Positions 1 through 7,887 of a stretch of 22,287 bases of DNA are shown here, piece after piece. Position 1 is the first letter of the stretch; every line of letters begins with the position of its first letter. The stretch is from contig MPNW01001542.1 in NCBI GenBank assembly GCA_011800805.1, forward strand, positions 11,824 to 34,110, written 5' to 3'. The DNA is from Hirudo medicinalis. Lineage: Eukaryota > Annelida > Clitellata > Hirudinida > Hirudinidae. The notes beneath the pieces were generated by a model. It was given only the letters and a program-made list of their open reading frames with translations. It ran no database searches and had not been told where the DNA came from. Position numbers and translations under genes: made by a program.

Positions 1-420
1 GACTCAAAAAACAAACTTTGACGCCGATAATTATTATTGTTGTTGTGATGTAATTGTGACGTATAATTTGTTGGTTCCATTATTATTATTATTGAAATTA
101 TTATTATTATTGTAATTATTATTATTATTATTATTATGTTGAAATTTATATCAGGTGATTTGCAGAATTTCCGAAATTCAACATCAGTTTTTGAAGATTA
201 CCAACTCAGTCCCAACTTTGCAAAATCTTGTTTTAATAAATATGAATTTATCTCATCCTATAATTTATTTAATAAGTTTTTATTACATTTTTATTGTATT
301 TTTATTGTATTTCATCAACATTCTAAGTTATTTATAATTTAATAAATTTCAATTTATAGATGAATAAATTACAATATATATAATATTTGTAATATGTTAT
401 AATCTTAAATTGTTACTTTC
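1..420. other. AT-rich non-coding flank with ATT/AAT microsatellite
   Basis: The stretch from about 80 to 137 is an interrupted (ATT)n/(TTA)n microsatellite, and the rest is AT-rich. Two overlapping plus-strand frames begin inside or just after the repeat (136-342), but their content is only Phe/Ile/Leu/Asn/Ser-rich translation of AT-rich DNA, and I see no splice or family signal. The decayed end of the mitochondrial insertion lies somewhere around 340-430, and I cannot place it exactly. I see no gene here. Confidence 0.6.
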
Positions 421-424
421 AAGC

Positions 425-1030
425 CACTTCTAAGTATAAATAATAACTAAAATTATAGTAAATGGAAGAATAAAATGAATTGAAAAAAATCGAGTTAGAG
501 TTGGGTTTCTAATAGAGAAGCCCCCTCAGATTCATTCAACAATATTAGCCCCACTATATCCACTATTTGGAATAGTAGATAATAAATTTGTAATAACTGT
601 GGCCCCTCAAAATCTTATTTGACCTCATGGTAAAACATATCCTAAAAAAGCTGTAGCAATAGAAAAAATAAATAACACAATACCTAAATTTCAAGTTTCA
701 ATTATTAAAAAAAAGTTATAGTAAATTCCTCGACCGATATGAATATATAAAAATATAAAAAATAATGAAGCTGAATTAGCATGAATATATCGAATAAACC
801 AACCTCTATCAATGTTTCGCATAATATGTATAATTGATGTAAATGCTAAGTCAATATTTCTACAATAATGTAATAAGATAATAAGATTCCAGTAATTAAT
901 TGAAACATTAGTATAAGACCTAAAAGGGACCCATAGTTTCATCAGATTGAAATGTTAATGGGATCTGGAAGATTATAGATGCATTAAAAATTTTAATTAA
1001 TGGATGATTTTTTCGAATAGAATAAGACAT
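425..1030 (-). pseudogene. cob: Mitochondrial cytochrome b fragment (first half), frameshifted
   Basis: This is the start of cytochrome b, the haem-bearing membrane subunit of respiratory complex III. The minus-strand ATG is at 1030-1028, followed by MSYSIRKNHPLIKIFN. Further on come [32 protein letters not shown] and [12 protein letters not shown], then ATVITNLLSTIPN, IWGGFSISNPTLTR and [10 protein letters not shown], all in the family order. The frame is lost near 970 (apparently 4 nt missing before the LPDPINIS segment) and again near 875 (about 2 nt extra before HYC). It breaks down near 430 with an in-frame TAG, and a degraded 'ESNN' trace follows. About half of the usual 370-380 residues are present. 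TGA=Trp in WGQMSFWG-type positions excludes nuclear coding use. Confidence 0.9.
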
Positions 1031-1493
1031 ATTTAAATGGTCGAAGAGGACCTTTAGAACAATTAACTAGCTTTACTACAATTAGTATGATAATTAACAA
1101 TAGTGTAAATAAAAAAATTAATATATATATATATATAAGGGATTTCATATATTATATAACATGATGACTCATAATTGAAAATAAATATATAAGAATTTAA
1201 TGAATAAATAAATAAAATTAAAAAAATTGAAGTTAAAAATAAAATAATAGTCAATATTCTTAATTGGATAATTTGATTAGGGGAAATTGCTACAAAATGT
1301 GAAAACATGATTAATATTCCTCCAATATAATTAAAAAAATTATATAGGCAAATCAATTTCTATAAGAAATGGCTGTAAAGTAAGATAATATTATAGATAC
1401 TATTAAAATATTTATTAATATTATAATTGGTGTAGAAACAAATATTATATTAATAAATAGTATAATTGCCATAAAGCATAAAAAATCAATCAT
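1031..1493 (-). pseudogene. nad6: Mitochondrial NADH dehydrogenase subunit 6, frameshifted
   Basis: NADH dehydrogenase subunit 6 is a small membrane subunit of complex I. The minus-strand ATG at 1493-1491 directly follows the tRNA. The middle reads IGGILIMFSHFVAISPN, a family hallmark, and the C-terminus reads VVKLVNCSKGPLRPF and runs into the cob start. To follow the family, the frame must change near 1326-1345, where one T seems lost in a T-run before YIGG, and again in or after the (TA)n run near 1090-1135. A 97-aa open frame at 1356-1063 covers only the middle. Full-length nad6 (about 150 aa) is thus present at the DNA level but broken, as expected for a nuclear copy. Confidence 0.85.
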
Positions 1494-1562
1494 TTATTAT
1501 TATAAGAATTGAACTTATTAATTAAATTTCAAAAATATATGTAAACCATTTCCTTAATAATA
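1494..1562 (-). tRNA. trnQ: Mitochondrial tRNA-Gln (UUG) within the NUMT
   Basis: A 69-nt tRNA fold is visible on the minus strand between cox3 and nad6. The acceptor stem TATTATT pairs perfectly with AATAATA (plus 1556-1562 with 1495-1501). The T-arm is ATAAG-TTCAATT-CTTAT. The anticodon loop TTTTGAA gives TTG (Gln). The D-arm is weak, which is common in mitochondrial tRNAs. Its position matches trnQ in annelid mitochondrial genomes. As part of a NUMT it is presumably not functional. Confidence 0.75.
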
Positions 1563-1770
1563 ATGAACCTCATCAATAAATACATAAGTATAAACAAATT
1601 CAGACAACATCTACAAAATGCCAATATCAGGCAGCAGCTTCAAATCCAAAATGATGATTTTTGGAATAATGGTAAAGGTTAGATCGAATTAATGAAACTA
1701 TTAAAAATAAAGATCCAATAATAACATGAGCACCATGAAAACCTGTAGCTACAAATATACATATATTTAT
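1563..1770 (-). pseudogene. cox3: Mitochondrial cytochrome c oxidase subunit III, 3' part
   Basis: This is the C-terminal part of cytochrome c oxidase subunit III (complex IV). On the minus strand it reads [35 protein letters not shown] and FVDVVWICLYLCIYWWGS, a near-diagnostic block. It ends in a bare T at 1563 directly before the tRNA, the usual incomplete stop completed by polyadenylation. The frame is open through this part with TGA=Trp near the end. Homology fades around 1757-1770, where a low-complexity Leu/Ile stretch replaces the expected sequence. I take that as the right edge of the insertion. An open frame continues to an ATG at 1824, but that portion does not resemble cox3. Confidence 0.9.
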
Positions 1771-2302
1771 TATATATAATAACAACAATAACAACTTCAT
1801 TTTTCTCAACAAAGTCATTTTCATAATCTCAGCAATGTCGTTTAATTAGAAAGAATAATTTTATTGACTAAAAATAATATTACTCTAAAACGCAACTGCT
1901 GACAGGCGTATTATAAAGTTTTTTGTTTTGTCATTTATTCGTTCAAAAGAACAATTATAGGTTGTAAATAGCCTAATTATTTACAATTTAAGAAAAAATT
2001 CAATATTTTATTGATACATTAAATTTGATAATATTAGGTAGAATGACTTCTGTAATCGAATAGAACTTGAAAATGTGAAGTTGTTCATTTATCAACTTCT
2101 TAAAATTGAATTTCTGCGAAAATCTTAACTTATTTGTGGAATCTGATCAGGAAATTGAATATTTGAGTAATTACATGGATGTGTTGAAGTGTGAATGTGT
2201 GAATGTGACCATGAAGTATTAATTGTAATGGATTGATAAAATATGATGTTGTTCAGTTGTCAACTGACAACTGGCATTTATTACAGAAATACATTCGACT
2301 AT
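1771..2302. other. Unassigned AT-rich DNA between NUMT and minisatellite
   Basis: No coding frame, RNA or mobile-element signature could be supported here. Short repeated words such as GTGAATGTGTGAATGTGACC (about 2190-2210) occur just before the minisatellite. Confidence 0.5.
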
Positions 2303-2560
2303 GTAATGACCACATAATGATCAGATAATGACAACATAATGACCACAAAATGACAACATAATGACCACATAATGACCAAATAATGACCACATAATGACCA
2401 CATAATGACCACATAGTGGCCACATAATGACCAAATAATGACCACATAATAACCACGTAATGACCACATAATGACCATACAATGACCATACAATGACCAC
2501 AAAATGACCACATAATGACCACATAATGACCATATAATGATCACATAATGACCACATAAT
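2303..2560. repeat. 11-bp minisatellite, unit TAATGACCACA, about 23 copies
   Basis: The unit TAATGACCACA repeats head to tail with point variants (GATCAGA, AAATGACAA, ATAGTGGCC, CATACAATG). Because 11 is not a multiple of 3 and the unit has no stop on the minus strand, all three minus frames are open and encode the same 11-residue repeat, VVIMWSLCGHY, in different registers. This explains three overlapping frames of 81-89 aa at 2253-2566. I do not regard them as genes: the frames are forced by the repeat, and no flanking exon or start context is visible. Confidence 0.95.
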
Positions 2561-2805
2561 CAACAATTCGAATCAATTACACAGACCCCACACGTCGAAC
2601 AGTATAAAGATGTCGTATTGAATTCACTTCTAAATTCACTCCCAAGCGTTTTTGAGGTGTTACTTGTCAATTAATTCTAATTATTAAACTTTAATATAAC
2701 AGGATTACGGTTGATTGTGTTTTAGATCTGCAAACAAATATATATAAAAGGAATATATTACGCTTAAAATATTTATTGAATTAATTAAATTAATGTAATT
2801 AACAA
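2561..2805. other. Short unassigned spacer
   Basis: This is AT-rich single-copy-looking DNA with no supported coding frame or RNA. Confidence 0.4.
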
Positions 2806-2811
2806 TGATGC

Positions 2812-3008
2812 ATATCAACAGCCGAGGCCACCAGAGGTACCCAAGCACATAAAAATTACCCACCCGCGGATCGACTCCCCACCCCCGATATGTTGAAAAC
2901 GGTAACAAAAATTCACAACTCCATGAATAATAATCCGCGGAAAAGTTGTATTGTTTCTGATTTATTTCACATCTCATTTCTAAGCTGTGGTGTTTTCGTG
3001 GTTTTAAC
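2812..3008 (+). pseudogene. Exon-like coding stretch, unrecognised (possibly frameshifted)
   Basis: This GC-richer island in AT-rich DNA has two consecutive plus-strand frames that look protein-like. The first runs from about 2812 (PRPPEVPKHIKITHPRIDSP) to a TGA near 2892. The second is open from about 2818 to the TAA near 3022 and includes TPDMLKTVTKIHN and SMNNNPRKSCIV. A possible 3' splice site (ATCAACAG) precedes 2822, and a GTAACA that could serve as donor lies near 2901. The run of C residues around 2876-2885 is where one frame might have slipped into the other. I do not recognise the family. The minus-strand frame 2977-2705 over the same DNA looks less protein-like. It could be an exon of the same unit as the stretches at 3230-3953. 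Confidence 0.25.
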
Positions 3009-3012
3009 TCAA

Positions 3013-3207
3013 AATATTTGGTAATATTAATAATAACTTAATAAATAATGTGTAATAATATTTGATAATATTAATAATAACCTATAATAATATTTGATAA
3101 TATTAATAATAACCTATAATTATATTTGATATTAATAATAACCTATAATAATATTATTTGATAATATTAATAATAACCTACAATAACATTTGATAATATT
3201 AATATTA
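3013..3207. repeat. Degenerate tandem repeat of ~32-36 bp
   Basis: About five to six copies of a unit close to AATATTTGATAATATTAATA plus ATAACCTATAAT follow one another, with small length changes (an ATT insertion near 3150, a shorter copy near 3125). The unit is itself rich in TAATATTA palindromes. It ends just before a good-looking 3' splice site (TTTTTAATTACAG, ending 3221). Confidence 0.85.
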
Positions 3208-3229
3208 GTTTTTAATTACAGTGAATAAA

Positions 3230-3662
3230 AATGTAATCCGGATGAACCACCACTGCCTGAACTCTCAAAATTCATTGAAATTTCAAAGATATTCATGTCG
3301 ATGCTACCAAGAACTTACTCCGAAAAAGTTTGTTATTTTTGGGGAATTGCAATTAGCGAAATATTTGCGAATGAAAATATGTAAAAGTATGGAAATTATG
3401 GACGGAGGTTTTTGAAATATTTTTGAAATGCCTCAGATTGGATTGCCCATTGGAGGGTTATCTGACAACTTGCTAGGTAATATCTACATCTCTTGCTATT
3501 ATTATCATTATTATTAATAACAATATTATTATTATTAATTATATAATTTTTTTCAAATTAATAATATTATTATACTTGGATTTATTCGATGATTATTCAG
3601 GTCTATAAATCTCATTATTTGCAGCCCTCTGGCGAGATATGCAAAATGATTGAAATAATAAA
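3230..3662 (+). CDS. Three candidate terminal exons of an unrecognised gene
   Basis: Three short plus-strand segments join in compatible phases. Segment 1, about 3230-3327, encodes NPDEPPLPELSKFIEISK then IFMSMLPRTYSEK and could end at a GTTTGT donor. Segment 2, 3437-3476, is bounded by CCTCAG and GTAATA and encodes IGLPIGGLSDNLL. Segment 3, 3625-3653, follows TTATTTGCAG and encodes ALWRDMQND and a stop. An AATAAA (3657-3662) sits 4 nt after the stop. The joined end reads SDNLLALWRDMQND*. No family was recognised. A stop directly upstream of segment 1 in its frame, with no in-frame acceptor, argues for decay or an error in my model. Segment 1 read further (to about 3380) has a vague RhoGAP-like look (LPR..Y..), which I do not trust. 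Confidence 0.3.
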
Positions 3663-3872
3663 ATCGAAGTTCTTAAAACATTGGATTTGTGGCACTGAAA
3701 AATACTGTTTAGTAATTTTATTTGTTGTAATTGGATTTTAATCGTAATAATTACTAATAGTAATTAGTAATATAAATAATTAATAATAGTAATTAATAAT
3801 TAAAAGCAGTTATTATTAGTAACCATTATAATATTTAATTCAAAAGTTGATTCTGTTCTCATTTCACCACAG

Positions 3873-3948
3873 CTTTCGAATCTAAAGGAACATGTATTCC
3901 AAGCTGTCTAGCAATCTTGAGCTCTATGGAAAAGTTTAATTTTTTGAG
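3873..3948 (+). CDS. Candidate internal exon, unrecognised
   Basis: This is a 76-nt segment between a 3' splice-like TTTCACCACAG and a 5' splice-like GTGGGT. One frame is open throughout and reads FESKGTCIPSCLAILSS then MEKFNFL. It lies downstream of the stop and AATAAA proposed for the previous segment, so either this belongs to another transcript or one of the two models is wrong. I could not assign a family. Confidence 0.2.
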
Positions 3949-4079
3949 GTGGGTTTACCATGAAGACTGTAAATTGTTAATTTGTTATTGCTATTGAGAT
4001 TATGTTAAATAATCAGACTTAGATTATTGTTATGCAATTAGGTTAAGTAATCAGACTGTAAATTTTTGTTCCATATATC

Positions 4080-4198
4080 ATGCATTTTATTTCTAACGTG
4101 AGATTTTCCAATTCTGAATCACGGCCAGTGTTAAACCAGCAGATGCATGAAGAGAACTCGTCTCTTGCTCAGTCCTTGTCATCAAACTTAGATGAAAC

Positions 4199-4232
<34 letters not shown>

Positions 4233-4253
4233 GTTATTATATGTGAGCATTAA
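4080..4253 (+). CDS. Small ORF, Ser/Gln/Asn-rich then poly-Ile, unrecognised
   Basis: A 57-aa frame starts at ATG 4080. The first half looks like real protein (SNSESRPVLNQQMHEENSSL followed by AQSLSSNLDETF). The second half is a run of Ile made by the (ATT)n microsatellite at 4202-4240. The likely reading is that the first part is an exon remnant running into a microsatellite, with the true splice donor lost or not recognised. Function is unknown. No AATAAA is obvious right after the stop. Confidence 0.22.
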
Positions 4254-4284
4254 GATAAGGTAGAGATATGGTTACTTTATTTAT

Positions 4285-4551
4285 TTATTTTTTTATAAAT
4301 CCGAGGCAAAGAGCATAATCTTTGATTTCGTTTAAGTTTAAAAATTCCAGTAGCACTCCATCGCAATGTCTTTTTCCACAAATCACCCTTAGGCACTTAT
4401 TATAATCAATTATAATTCTAAACAATTCATCTTCATCTTCAGTCTCTATGGTTATGTCTTCATGTGACCTCATGATACTTTTGCAATGAAAAGAATCTTG
4501 TAACTCAATTACATGTTTTTGAGTCCGCTTTGCGCCAAAGCTAACTTTCAT
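4285..4551 (-). CDS. Hypothetical 88-aa protein (possible 3'-terminal exon)
   Basis: This is a complete minus-strand frame with varied, non-repetitive composition, unlike most frames in this AT-rich region. It has a basic start (MKVSFGAKRTQKHV), an acidic centre (ITIETEDEDELFRIIIDY) and a Cys-containing end (CLRVICGKRHCDGVLLEF). I see no signal peptide or membrane segment. Just upstream on the same strand is a pyrimidine-rich run and an AG (TTTAATCAG, 4560-4568), which could be a 3' splice site about 8 nt before the ATG. Overlapping AATAAA signals follow the stop within 25 nt (about 4268-4285). The combination suggests a terminal coding exon. No family was recognised, so function is unassigned. 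Confidence 0.4.
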   Translation of the reverse strand: MKVSFGAKRTQKHVIELQDSFHCKSIMRSHEDITIETEDEDELFRIIIDYNKCLRVICGKRHCDGVLLEFLNLNEIKDYALCLGFIKK

Positions 4552-5193
4552 TTGATCCCTGATTAAATTTGCTTAATTAAAAAAAAGAAAAGAACGATAG
4601 TGTCTTTATTTCATTCATAAAGTAATTCCAAACACACCATTGCTAACATCGTCTGTGTGAAAATAGGTGAAATTGTCGGGCAAGTCTTCATTGCATTATA
4701 TAACCGATTTATAATTTTTTGAGAATAGTAAAGAAGTCGTAAACAATTCTCGAATAAACATATTTGAAGTTTTATTTTTTTTAAATAGGAAAAAATAATT
4801 TGAAAATGTGAATATAACGATTAGAAATTATTATTAGAAATTTAAGTGTTTATATTAAGTATATTACATTGCGAATGTAAAAGTTGTTCATTTATATAGC
4901 GCCAGATGCATCAGAATCTCTAAATATAATATAACATTGTGTTATTTTATTTTATTTTATTACGTAATAACGGATAGAATGTTATCTGCAGATTCTAAAA
5001 TATTTAAAATATTTAAAACATTTAAAACATTAATTTGGTTTGTGCATTCAACAGATTTCTGATAAAACAAAACAAAAATAAACAAAATAAAAATAATTGG
5101 TTTAAAAATATTGTTCAAAACAACTTCAAAATTATGCGGGCAAGTCATGAGAGGGAATTAAAAATAATTAAAATTATTTGTTTTAAAAATTAA
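4552..5193. other. AT-rich non-coding DNA
   Basis: It contains the minus-strand GGCGCTATATAAATG motif at 4889-4903 and short direct repeats of ATTTAAAA (about 4998-5030). A 62-aa minus frame at 4960-5148 is composed of these repeats and is not supported as a gene. Confidence 0.5.
4889..4903 (-). repeat. SINE-tail-like motif GGCGCTATATAAATG, copy 1
   Basis: The minus strand reads GGCGCTATATAAATGAACAA. The same 15-mer recurs on the minus strand at 6219-6233, and a close form (GAGCTATATAAATGG) recurs in the tRNA-derived element at 13849-13863. From memory, sequences like this occur near the 3' end of some tRNA-derived SINEs. No tRNA-like head is visible next to this copy. Confidence 0.45.
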
Positions 5194-5194
5194 N
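5194..5194. other. Single ambiguous base (N), possible assembly join
   Basis: An N lies exactly at the left edge of the 35-bp tandem repeat, where read or contig joins are error-prone. Copy number in the repeat may be unreliable. Confidence 0.8.
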
Positions 5195-5335
5195 GTAATT
5201 ATGTTATTATTTATTAGTAATACCAAGCAGTAATTATGTTATTATTTATTAATAATACCAAGCAGTAATTATGTTATTATTTATTAGTAATACCAAGCAG
5301 TAATTATGTTATTATTTATTAGTAATACCAAGCAG
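5195..5335. repeat. 35-bp tandem repeat, four copies
   Basis: The unit begins TACCAAGCAGTAATTATGTT and ends ATTATTTATTAGTAA. Copies start at 5221, 5256, 5291 and 5326 (partial), with an incomplete one before 5221. They differ by one substitution (AATAA for AGTAA), so the array is young. Confidence 0.95.
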
Positions 5336-7090
5336 GGTGAATCCTAGAAAATCAGGTGAAAAAAAATCAAAAATCAAAAAAGTGATTAATTGATAATTAT
5401 TATTAAATTATTAACAATTTATAAATCAACTGAATTTTAATGTATTGAGCAGAAATATTTATTTAGATTATTAAATTAAAATTTTGAATTTTAATTGCTG
5501 AAATAAAAAATAAATAAAATAATAAAAAAATTAAATAAATAAATAAAATTCATTATTTTAATATATAGATTTATTTCATAAAATATTTAAATATAATCGC
5601 AGGTAGCGCTCCAATAAAAATATAATGGTGTTGGATTTTGCAATATATTATTTAAATAGCGTTCCAAAATAATTTTTAAATGAATTTGTATCTTTAATAA
5701 AAAAATATAATATAATAAATATTCGTATTTTTGTTTTTCGATGCTGAAATCGTAAAATAATGAAAGCGAAAATAATGAATGATGAAATATTATTTAATAA
5801 TAAAATAAGATATATTGTTTTTTTATAGTTAATTACAATAAACAACTTCTAATTATCTACAAAAATAAATATTTCTTATTTGAATTATCAACTAAAATAA
5901 ATATTTTTTATTTGAAATAATAACCTAAAATAAATATTTCTAATTTAAATTAAATTTAACCGAAAACCGCTGCTCCTACAGTTATTTTGTTATTATTTTA
6001 TTATTATTATTTTGTATCATTGTTCCAAAACAAGTAGTTGATTCATTTCTTATCTCTTCAGGTGATAAGTAATTGGACTTGTTGTTGGTTTTGCTGTGAT
6101 ATGAGACCATGGTTCGAATATTTTTTTTTGTGACTTTATGCCCCATTATGATTAAAATAAATATTATATTATATGGATATTCTTAACTTTATGAAGAATT
6201 AAAAGAAGTCGGAATGACCATTTATATAGCGCCGATTTCAATTGAAATTCATCCCCAGTGAGCACCTTGTTATAAAAACCACTCAAATAGCGCTTTTTAT
6301 TTTAAGTTAGACAATTCATTATTTATAAAATTGAGATCGTTATAAAATATTTTCACAAACAAATTATTTCAAATTTTTCTTTCAAAACTAAAAAGATCAA
6401 ATATTTTGCTTTGTTTGGTTCCAAATTTGAACAGAGAAGCGGTGAATTTGTGTCCATTTAAAATGATTTCTTAAAGCCATAATTTTAAATTAGAAATAGA
6501 AATTCAAAAATTTACTTTAAAGTGTGAACACGTTCAAAAATCAAACTCCGTTAGCACAGAATAAAAATCAATAAATAAAATATCCATCCAATGTCATTTT
6601 AGCTGCTTTTAGCAGACAGTTAGTGGAAGCGGTTACAGTTACATGCAGATGTCATCATCAGGACAACATTCATGACATCGTAGCTTTACACTGAACTGCT
6701 TTGAGCATTGATGAACTGTTCCCAAGAAGCAACTCCTTTTAAAACCAAAAAATTAACTATCTTCACACATTCAGTTGAACAACCACGATTTTAGTTTACT
6801 TAGTTTACTTTAGTTGTTGTCAGCAGTGGTGGTTGTTGGTGATGGAATTTATCCTCAAGATCACTAAATATTTAATCACTTTAGATCAATCATCGACATC
6901 TCATCGGATTCAATGTGCAATTGCTTTAAGAAAAAGCATTAACATATTTCTTCATAATTTTTACCGTTAAGCAATTTCATTTAATTATTATAAAAAAAAA
7001 GAACAATTTAAACAATTGATCGTTAAACAATTTTATTTAATTATTATAAAATAAACGCCTTAAATGGTTATTAATAACAATTTATTGTGT
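5336..7090. other. Long AT-rich non-coding stretch with SINE-tail-like fragments
   Basis: Minus-strand variants of the GCGCTATATAAATG motif occur near 5648-5665 (GGAACGCTATTTAAATAAT), 6219-6233 (exact) and 6278-6294 (AGCGCTATTTGAGTGGTT). A shorter AGCGCTACC lies at 5603-5612 (minus). Repeated AAATAAATATTTCTTATTTG-like words occur at 5865-5950. The slightly GC-richer part at 6600-6850 has no frame I can defend. No gene is supported. Confidence 0.5.
6219..6233 (-). repeat. SINE-tail-like motif GGCGCTATATAAATG, copy 2
   Basis: This is an exact 15-nt match to the copy at 4889-4903, followed on the minus strand by GTCATT. About 50 nt upstream on the minus strand is a related word, AGCGCTATTTGAGTGG. 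I infer fragments of one interspersed repeat family. Confidence 0.45.
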
Positions 7091-7106
7091 TTATCAAGGT
7101 CCAACA

Positions 7107-7448
7107 TTGACTGTTTTTCACATCAAATTAATTTTTCCATTTTATAAACCGTGGGACTTCAAAACAAAAATTGTTATCAAACCGACAGAGCTGCTCAGCA
7201 AATTACTTATAATTCCCGGATATACTTCTAACTGCAAAAACCAAGCATTTATTTTAAGATTTATTTTAAGATTAATCCCGACGAAAATCTCTTCCACTGC
7301 AAAAGTTTGAGCTGGAATCGATGTGCAATCAGATTGTTACGATTACGCAATCATGAACAACTACAATGGACAATTAGGCATCATGGAAGCCAGATATCGA
7401 ATGAATTTGAAAATCCTGTACAGTTGAGATTCCAAAGCCTTTCATGGT
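7107..7448 (+). CDS. Candidate exon(s), unrecognised
   Basis: A 67-aa ATG frame (7107-7310) overlaps a second frame that stays open from about 7229 to 7448 without an ATG. The second looks more protein-like: INPDENLFHCKSLSWNRC, LLRLRNHEQLQWTIRHHG, then SNEFENPVQLRFQSLS. It reaches TTTCATG followed by a good donor, GTAATT, near 7447. A possible acceptor (TTATTTTAAG) lies near 7274. No family was recognised. The overlap of two open frames may be chance in a region with few stops. Confidence 0.22.
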
Positions 7449-7887
7449 AATTCCGTTTGTATTTATTGAATAATCTCGTTTGTTTGAATTTAAATAATTT
7501 AATTTTGTTGTTTATTAATTTTTATTGATGTTAACTTATTGAAACGAAAATATATTCACCTGTAATAATAAAATAATGTTTTCCAAAAACAAAGCTATTG
7601 CAATTTATAATAAGCGACATCTCATTATTAACAAAACCAAATATTTATAATTTAAGTATTTAAGTTATATTTATAATATCATAATAATAATTTATATTTA
7701 CATTTTATTTTATTTATTTCTAAATAAATTATTTTTAAATTATATTTAGCCGAAAGTCACCACTGCTAACAAACCTGAACGAAAATAAATGCATTGTGCG
7801 CGCCATCTGCCCTATAAAAATTGGATATGTTTTTTTGGAGGAGTTTACCTTCGACTGGATCAGTAATTCGAGTTGCACGTTATGGAC

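Larger units (their letters stand above)
420..1770 (-). other. Nuclear mitochondrial insertion (NUMT): cox3-trnQ-nad6-cob
   Basis: About 1.35 kb of mitochondrial DNA lies in minus orientation. Read on the minus strand it gives the 3' part of cox3, a complete tRNA-Gln, all of nad6 and the first half of cob, with the tight junctions of a real mitochondrial genome. TGA falls at conserved Trp positions and AGA at Ser positions, so the invertebrate mitochondrial code applies. The order cox3-Q-nad6-cob is the conserved annelid order. It is not functional mtDNA in place: cob and nad6 each need at least two frame changes to follow the family, cob stops about halfway, and nuclear-type repeats and genes continue on the right. 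I infer a NUMT; a chimeric contig is the alternative. Confidence 0.88.

Noticed and set aside
1627..1824. Nuclear 65-aa ORF starting [10 protein letters not shown]
   Set aside because: Most of it is the mitochondrial cox3 C-terminal half. The start region is low-complexity sequence next to the insertion edge.
2253..2566. Three overlapping minus frames of 81-89 aa
   Set aside because: They are forced by the 11-bp minisatellite and read the same repeat in each frame.
3230..3380. RhoGAP-like look of LPRTYSEKVCYF...NENM
   Set aside because: The resemblance covers a few spaced residues only, the arginine-finger region is not found upstream, and the order of neighbouring segments does not fit a RhoGAP domain.
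6609..6700. Plus-strand peptide RQLVEAVTVTCRCH, recalling the CKCHG block of Wnt proteins
   Set aside because: Only the short TCRCH word fits. The GVSGSC that must follow is absent, no other Wnt motif is nearby and the frame stops soon after.
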